Assembly (NCBI GenBank): GCA_017469785.1
Contig: JAFUFU010000034.1
Coordinates: 1 to 64,000, forward strand
From: Treponema sp.
GTDB lineage: Bacteria > Spirochaetota > Spirochaetia > Treponematales > Treponemataceae
Direction of reading: 5' to 3'
DNA length: 64,000 bases
The notes under the pieces are model-generated. The model did no database searches. It worked only from the letters and a program-made list of their open reading frames with translations, and had not been told where the DNA came from. A program made the position numbers and the translations under genes. Shown piece by piece: positions 61,314-64,000 of the stretch. Position 1 is the stretch's first letter, and every line of letters starts with the position of its first letter.

Positions 61314-62579
61314 TTACTCCGTCGGGCGTTTTTTGAGATTTTTGCTCTCTTTTACGGCCTGACCTTCGCCAACCTGCTGCTCCATCATAGCGCGGACTTT
61401 AAGAGGCAAGCCAAACAATGTGATGAAGCCCTGTGCATCGTGATGATCGTACAAGTCACCAGTTGTGAATGAAGCGATGCTCTCGTTGTAGAGGCTGTAT
61501 TTTGAGTATGAGCCTGCACCACGGATTGAGCCTTTGTAGAGTTTGAGGTTGACCCAACCAGTACAAGTTTCCTGAGTTTTGTCTACGAATGCCATGCAAG
61601 CGTCCATCAAAGTGGTGAACCATTTTCCGTCGTAAATGAGCTCGCTCATGCGCAAAGAAACCTGCTGTTTGAAGTGATATGTATCACGGTCAAGGCAGAG
61701 GTGCTCAATCATCTCGTGAGCGGCATAAAGGATTGCTCCGCCCGGTGTCTCGTAAACGCCGCGAGATTTCATGCCGACGCAGCGGTTCTCGCAGATGTCA
61801 ACAAGGCCAACGCCGTTTCGTCCGCCGATTTTGTTGAGTTCTGTCATAAGCTCAAGGCCGTTCATCTTTTTGCCGTTTACGCTGACAGGGATTCCCTTTT
61901 CAAATTCGATTTTGACATACTCGCCAGCCTCAGGTGCTTCCTCCGGGCAGACAGTGTTTTTGAGCATGTGCTTGTAGTTTGGCTCGTTCTCAGTCTTCTC
62001 AAGCTCCAAGCCCTCGTGAGAAATGTGCCAGATATTCTCGTCGCGAGAGTAAGACTGGTCTTTTTTCATCGGAACTTCAAGTCCCCGGTCTTCGAGGAAT
62101 TTAATCTCTGCGTCGCGGCTGTCCATGTTCCATTTAGGGTCACGCCATGCTGCGATTACACGCAAGTCCGGAGCGAAAGCTTTGATTGCAAGCTCAAAAC
62201 GAATCTGGTCGTTACCTTTTCCCGTTGCACCGTGACAGATTGCGACGGCACCTTCCTGACGAGCGTACTCAACAAGGATTTTGCCGATAAGAGGGCGGGC
62301 TGTAGAAGTTCCCAAAAGATACTGGTCTTCGTATTTGCAGTTTGCTTTGAGTGCAGGCCAGATGTATTCTTCGATATATTCCTGACGAGCGTCTACAACA
62401 TAGCAGGCACTAGCACCAGTCTTAACAGCACGACCTTTGATAAGTTCCCAGTCGTCCCCCTGACCAACATCGATACAAACAGCGATAACGTCATAATCAT
62501 AATTTTCTTTGAGCCACGGAATGATAACCGTTGTGTCCAAACCGCCTGAATAAGCAAGAATAACTTTATCTTTTGCCAT
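61314..62579 (-). CDS. argG: Argininosuccinate synthase
   Basis: 421 residues from ATG 62579 (GGAG nearby; six extra codons upstream lack a site). It joins citrulline and aspartate at the cost of ATP in arginine synthesis. The ATP pyrophosphatase loop is ILAYSGGLDTTVII. Other marks are YLLGTSTARPLIGKILVEYA, CHGATGKGNDQIRFELAI and MKSRGVYETPGGAIL. No argH is adjacent. A hairpin array begins directly after its stop codon. Confidence 0.96.
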   Translation of the reverse strand: MAKDKVILAYSGGLDTTVIIPWLKENYDYDVIAVCIDVGQGDDWELIKGRAVKTGASACYVVDARQEYIEEYIWPALKANCKYEDQYLLGTSTARPLIGKILVEYARQEGAVAICHGATGKGNDQIRFELAIKAFAPDLRVIAAWRDPKWNMDSRDAEIKFLEDRGLEVPMKKDQSYSRDENIWHISHEGLELEKTENEPNYKHMLKNTVCPEEAPEAGEYVKIEFEKGIPVSVNGKKMNGLELMTELNKIGGRNGVGLVDICENRCVGMKSRGVYETPGGAILYAAHEMIEHLCLDRDTYHFKQQVSLRMSELIYDGKWFTTLMDACMAFVDKTQETCTGWVNLKLYKGSIRGAGSYSKYSLYNESIASFTTGDLYDHHDAQGFITLFGLPLKVRAMMEQQVGEGQAVKESKNLKKRPTE

Positions 62580-62687
62580 AAAACGCTCCGTATGCAAAAT
62601 TTTGCAACAAAAATGAATATTTATGCAGAAATAGTAGCGTTTAGTAGAAAAATATGCAATAGATATACACTGACAATCATCATTCTG

Positions 62688-63701
62688 CTACTCATCCGCA
62701 CCTTCACCGGAATCTGCCCCGCTGCAGCATGAACCGCCGCTTTCTGCTCCGTCTCCTCCGCCGCTAGAACTGTGTTTTTTACCTGCTGACTTTCCTGCAA
62801 TCGTACGCACAAGCCTGAATCCCACGGAAGGACTCCGCTCGGAAGGAGAAAGACAGTCCCTTGCAGAAACCTCACAGTATCTTGAATCGGAATTAAAAGC
62901 CCCGCCACGCAAAACGCGTTTTTCACCGGAATCTGCTCCTAATTCTCCCGTTGAAGAAGTTACCTCTCCGTACCAGTCCCAGCACCATTCCTTGACATTT
63001 CCTGCCAGGTCATAGATAAAAATGGAATTTTCCTTCTTTTGTGCTGGAGTGTGGATTGCAGAAGCTGAGTTTGCCTCGTACCAGGAAACAGAATCAGCAC
63101 TGTTGCTTCCAGGGTATTTTGTCTGCTTTTTGGGGATTCCGCCGTCTCCGCCACGGGCAATGTATTCCCATTCAGCTTCGGTCGGGAGCCGGTAACCGTC
63201 TGCAGTTTCGTTAAATTCAATCTGCACCCAGAGACTTTCCGCATCGTCCGGGGCACGGTATTTCCTTGATGTGTTTTCGTAATTTTCTGCCCCTGGAAAA
63301 AGTGCCGGATTAACGCTTCCGTTAACTGAATAGGCCGGTGTAAGTCCTTCCTTTATGCTCAAAAAATTGCAGTAAATTATGGCGTCAAACCAGCTTACAT
63401 TGAAGGCCGGAAAATTTTTACCTTTTCCCGTATCTTCGTCTGGAGCAACTTTATAATAGCAGAAACATTCGTACTCTGACTGCGTAACTTCATGGTCGCT
63501 TACCCAGAGGCTGTTTATGTGAACCTCACGGGAAGGCACAAAAATATAGTCACCGTAAGAATTTGAATATTCCAGGCTTCCAGTAACGTCTGCGCCGTTA
63601 ATTTCTTCATAGGGGGCTGGAATTTCGGCTTCCTGAACGCAAGAAAGTAAAATTAACGAGGCAATAGAGGCACACACTGTCATGCAAGTTTTTTTCAGCA
63701 T
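62688..63701 (-). CDS. SUMF1/FGE-domain lipoprotein with a Ser/Gly/Cys tail
   Basis: About 337 residues from ATG 63701 (a GTG three codons upstream is possible; neither has a clear ribosome site). Lipobox SLILLSCVQEA. The formylglycine-generating-enzyme-like fold is complete in outline: VWVSDHEVTQSEYECF-type start (here LWVSDHEVTQSEYE), FNVSWFDAIIYCNFLS, YRLPTEAEWEYIARGG, LAGNVKEWCWDWYG and VLRGGAFNSDS with GFRLVRT. The cysteines do not follow the catalytic pair of true sulfatase activators, so a binding or structural role is likelier. The last 30 residues are a low-complexity SSSGGGDGAESGGSCCSGAD tail. Confidence 0.85.
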   Translation of the reverse strand: MLKKTCMTVCASIASLILLSCVQEAEIPAPYEEINGADVTGSLEYSNSYGDYIFVPSREVHINSLWVSDHEVTQSEYECFCYYKVAPDEDTGKGKNFPAFNVSWFDAIIYCNFLSIKEGLTPAYSVNGSVNPALFPGAENYENTSRKYRAPDDAESLWVQIEFNETADGYRLPTEAEWEYIARGGDGGIPKKQTKYPGSNSADSVSWYEANSASAIHTPAQKKENSIFIYDLAGNVKEWCWDWYGEVTSSTGELGADSGEKRVLRGGAFNSDSRYCEVSARDCLSPSERSPSVGFRLVRTIAGKSAGKKHSSSGGGDGAESGGSCCSGADSGEGADE

Positions 63702-63732
63702 AATTTTCACACTTTATACAATTGAATTTTAA

Positions 63733-64000
63733 TTATTCTGCGTTGCGGACAAGGCGGAAACCAAGGAAGGCATAGAAACAGCCGCATCCGTCATCCTTGT
63801 TGCATTTTCTGCTTCTACGGCTTTCCGGAACTTTGTTCTTTATGTTTGAAACATAGTTTTCGTTTTTTGTATCGCCTTGATAAAGCACCTTTTCTTCTGC
63901 AATCACAGAAAGAGATTTTTCAGAAATTGCGGAACCACCGCGCAAGACACGGGTATAATAATCTTTTCCATTAATTTGAGCAGGAGTTGCAGGACCAGAA
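63733..64000 (-). CDS. SUMF1/FGE-domain protein, C-terminal part, cut by the window edge
   Basis: The last 88 residues are visible. RVLRGGSAISEKS and FYAFLGFRLVRNAE are the end of a SUMF1 domain. Between them is a Lys/Asn-rich segment and a Cys cluster (CNKDDGCGCF). It lies 31 bases upstream of a second SUMF1 lipoprotein on the same strand, so the two are tandem paralogues. The start lies outside the window. Confidence 0.8.
   Translation of the reverse strand, partial: SGPATPAQINGKDYYTRVLRGGSAISEKSLSVIAEEKVLYQGDTKNENYVSNIKNKVPESRRSRKCNKDDGCGCFYAFLGFRLVRNAE

Noticed and set aside
61314..62579. 291-codon plus-strand frame opposite argG
   Set aside because: It is an antisense shadow of a well-conserved gene and has no recognisable domain.
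62688..63701. True formylglycine-generating enzyme
   Set aside because: The catalytic cysteine pair is not in place and no sulfatase is adjacent; only the fold is supported.

Overview
The window looks like a chromosomal segment of a host-associated Treponema (Spirochaetota), probably a gut or rumen species. This is inferred from gene content, not from a species match. It carries an A/V-type ATPase operon of the spirochaete kind, many lipoproteins with loose lipoboxes, EAL/GGDEF signalling proteins and a BMP-type nucleoside transporter. Base composition is moderate, except for a visibly GC-rich block between about 0.1 and 4 kb.

Layout. 0-3.5 kb is a graveyard. Truncated or internally deleted genes for redox and accessory functions (sugar O-acetyltransferase, flavodoxin, cupin/CMD, DUF362, flavin reductase, LysR) surround one intact flavodoxin. 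3.6-5.2 kb holds a healthy divergent flavodoxin/LysR pair. 5.2-12 kb holds a BMP-family nucleoside ABC transporter whose binding protein is separated from the ATPase and permeases by an EAL response regulator and a frameshifted HPt gene. 12-16 kb holds xpt, dapB, an unknown exported protein, aspartate kinase and a universal stress protein. 16.4-26 kb is one long leftward run: secG, a PtsN-like IIA protein, then V-ATPase subunits H-C-I-K-F-E-A-B-D. 26-35 kb holds tpiA, pgk and gapA (the glycolytic triose part), with a radical SAM protein and two spirochaete-type envelope proteins between them.

35.5-54.5 kb is the most distinctive region. It is a leftward cluster of six lipoproteins, five of them GH13 amylases or debranching enzymes of different subtypes and one a four-domain Ig-like protein. 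Four of the enzymes share an N-terminal module of about 250 residues that I do not recognise. One is a fusion of an isoamylase-type debranching domain and a plant-type alpha-amylase domain. Together they look like a surface-anchored starch degradation system without SusC/D proteins in this window.

54.7-64 kb holds an HD-domain protein, valS, a Trp-repressor-family regulator downstream of a membrane EAL protein, argG and two formylglycine-generating-enzyme-like (SUMF1) lipoproteins, the last cut by the window edge.

Throughout, the spacers carry at least four families of small structured repeats. The most notable are hairpin pairs with unrelated arm sequences but conserved pairing, placed next to an extra copy of the end of an essential gene (atpB start, gapA end), and elements inserted in frame into two neighbouring coding regions. 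No tRNA, rRNA, CRISPR array or intact transposon was seen.
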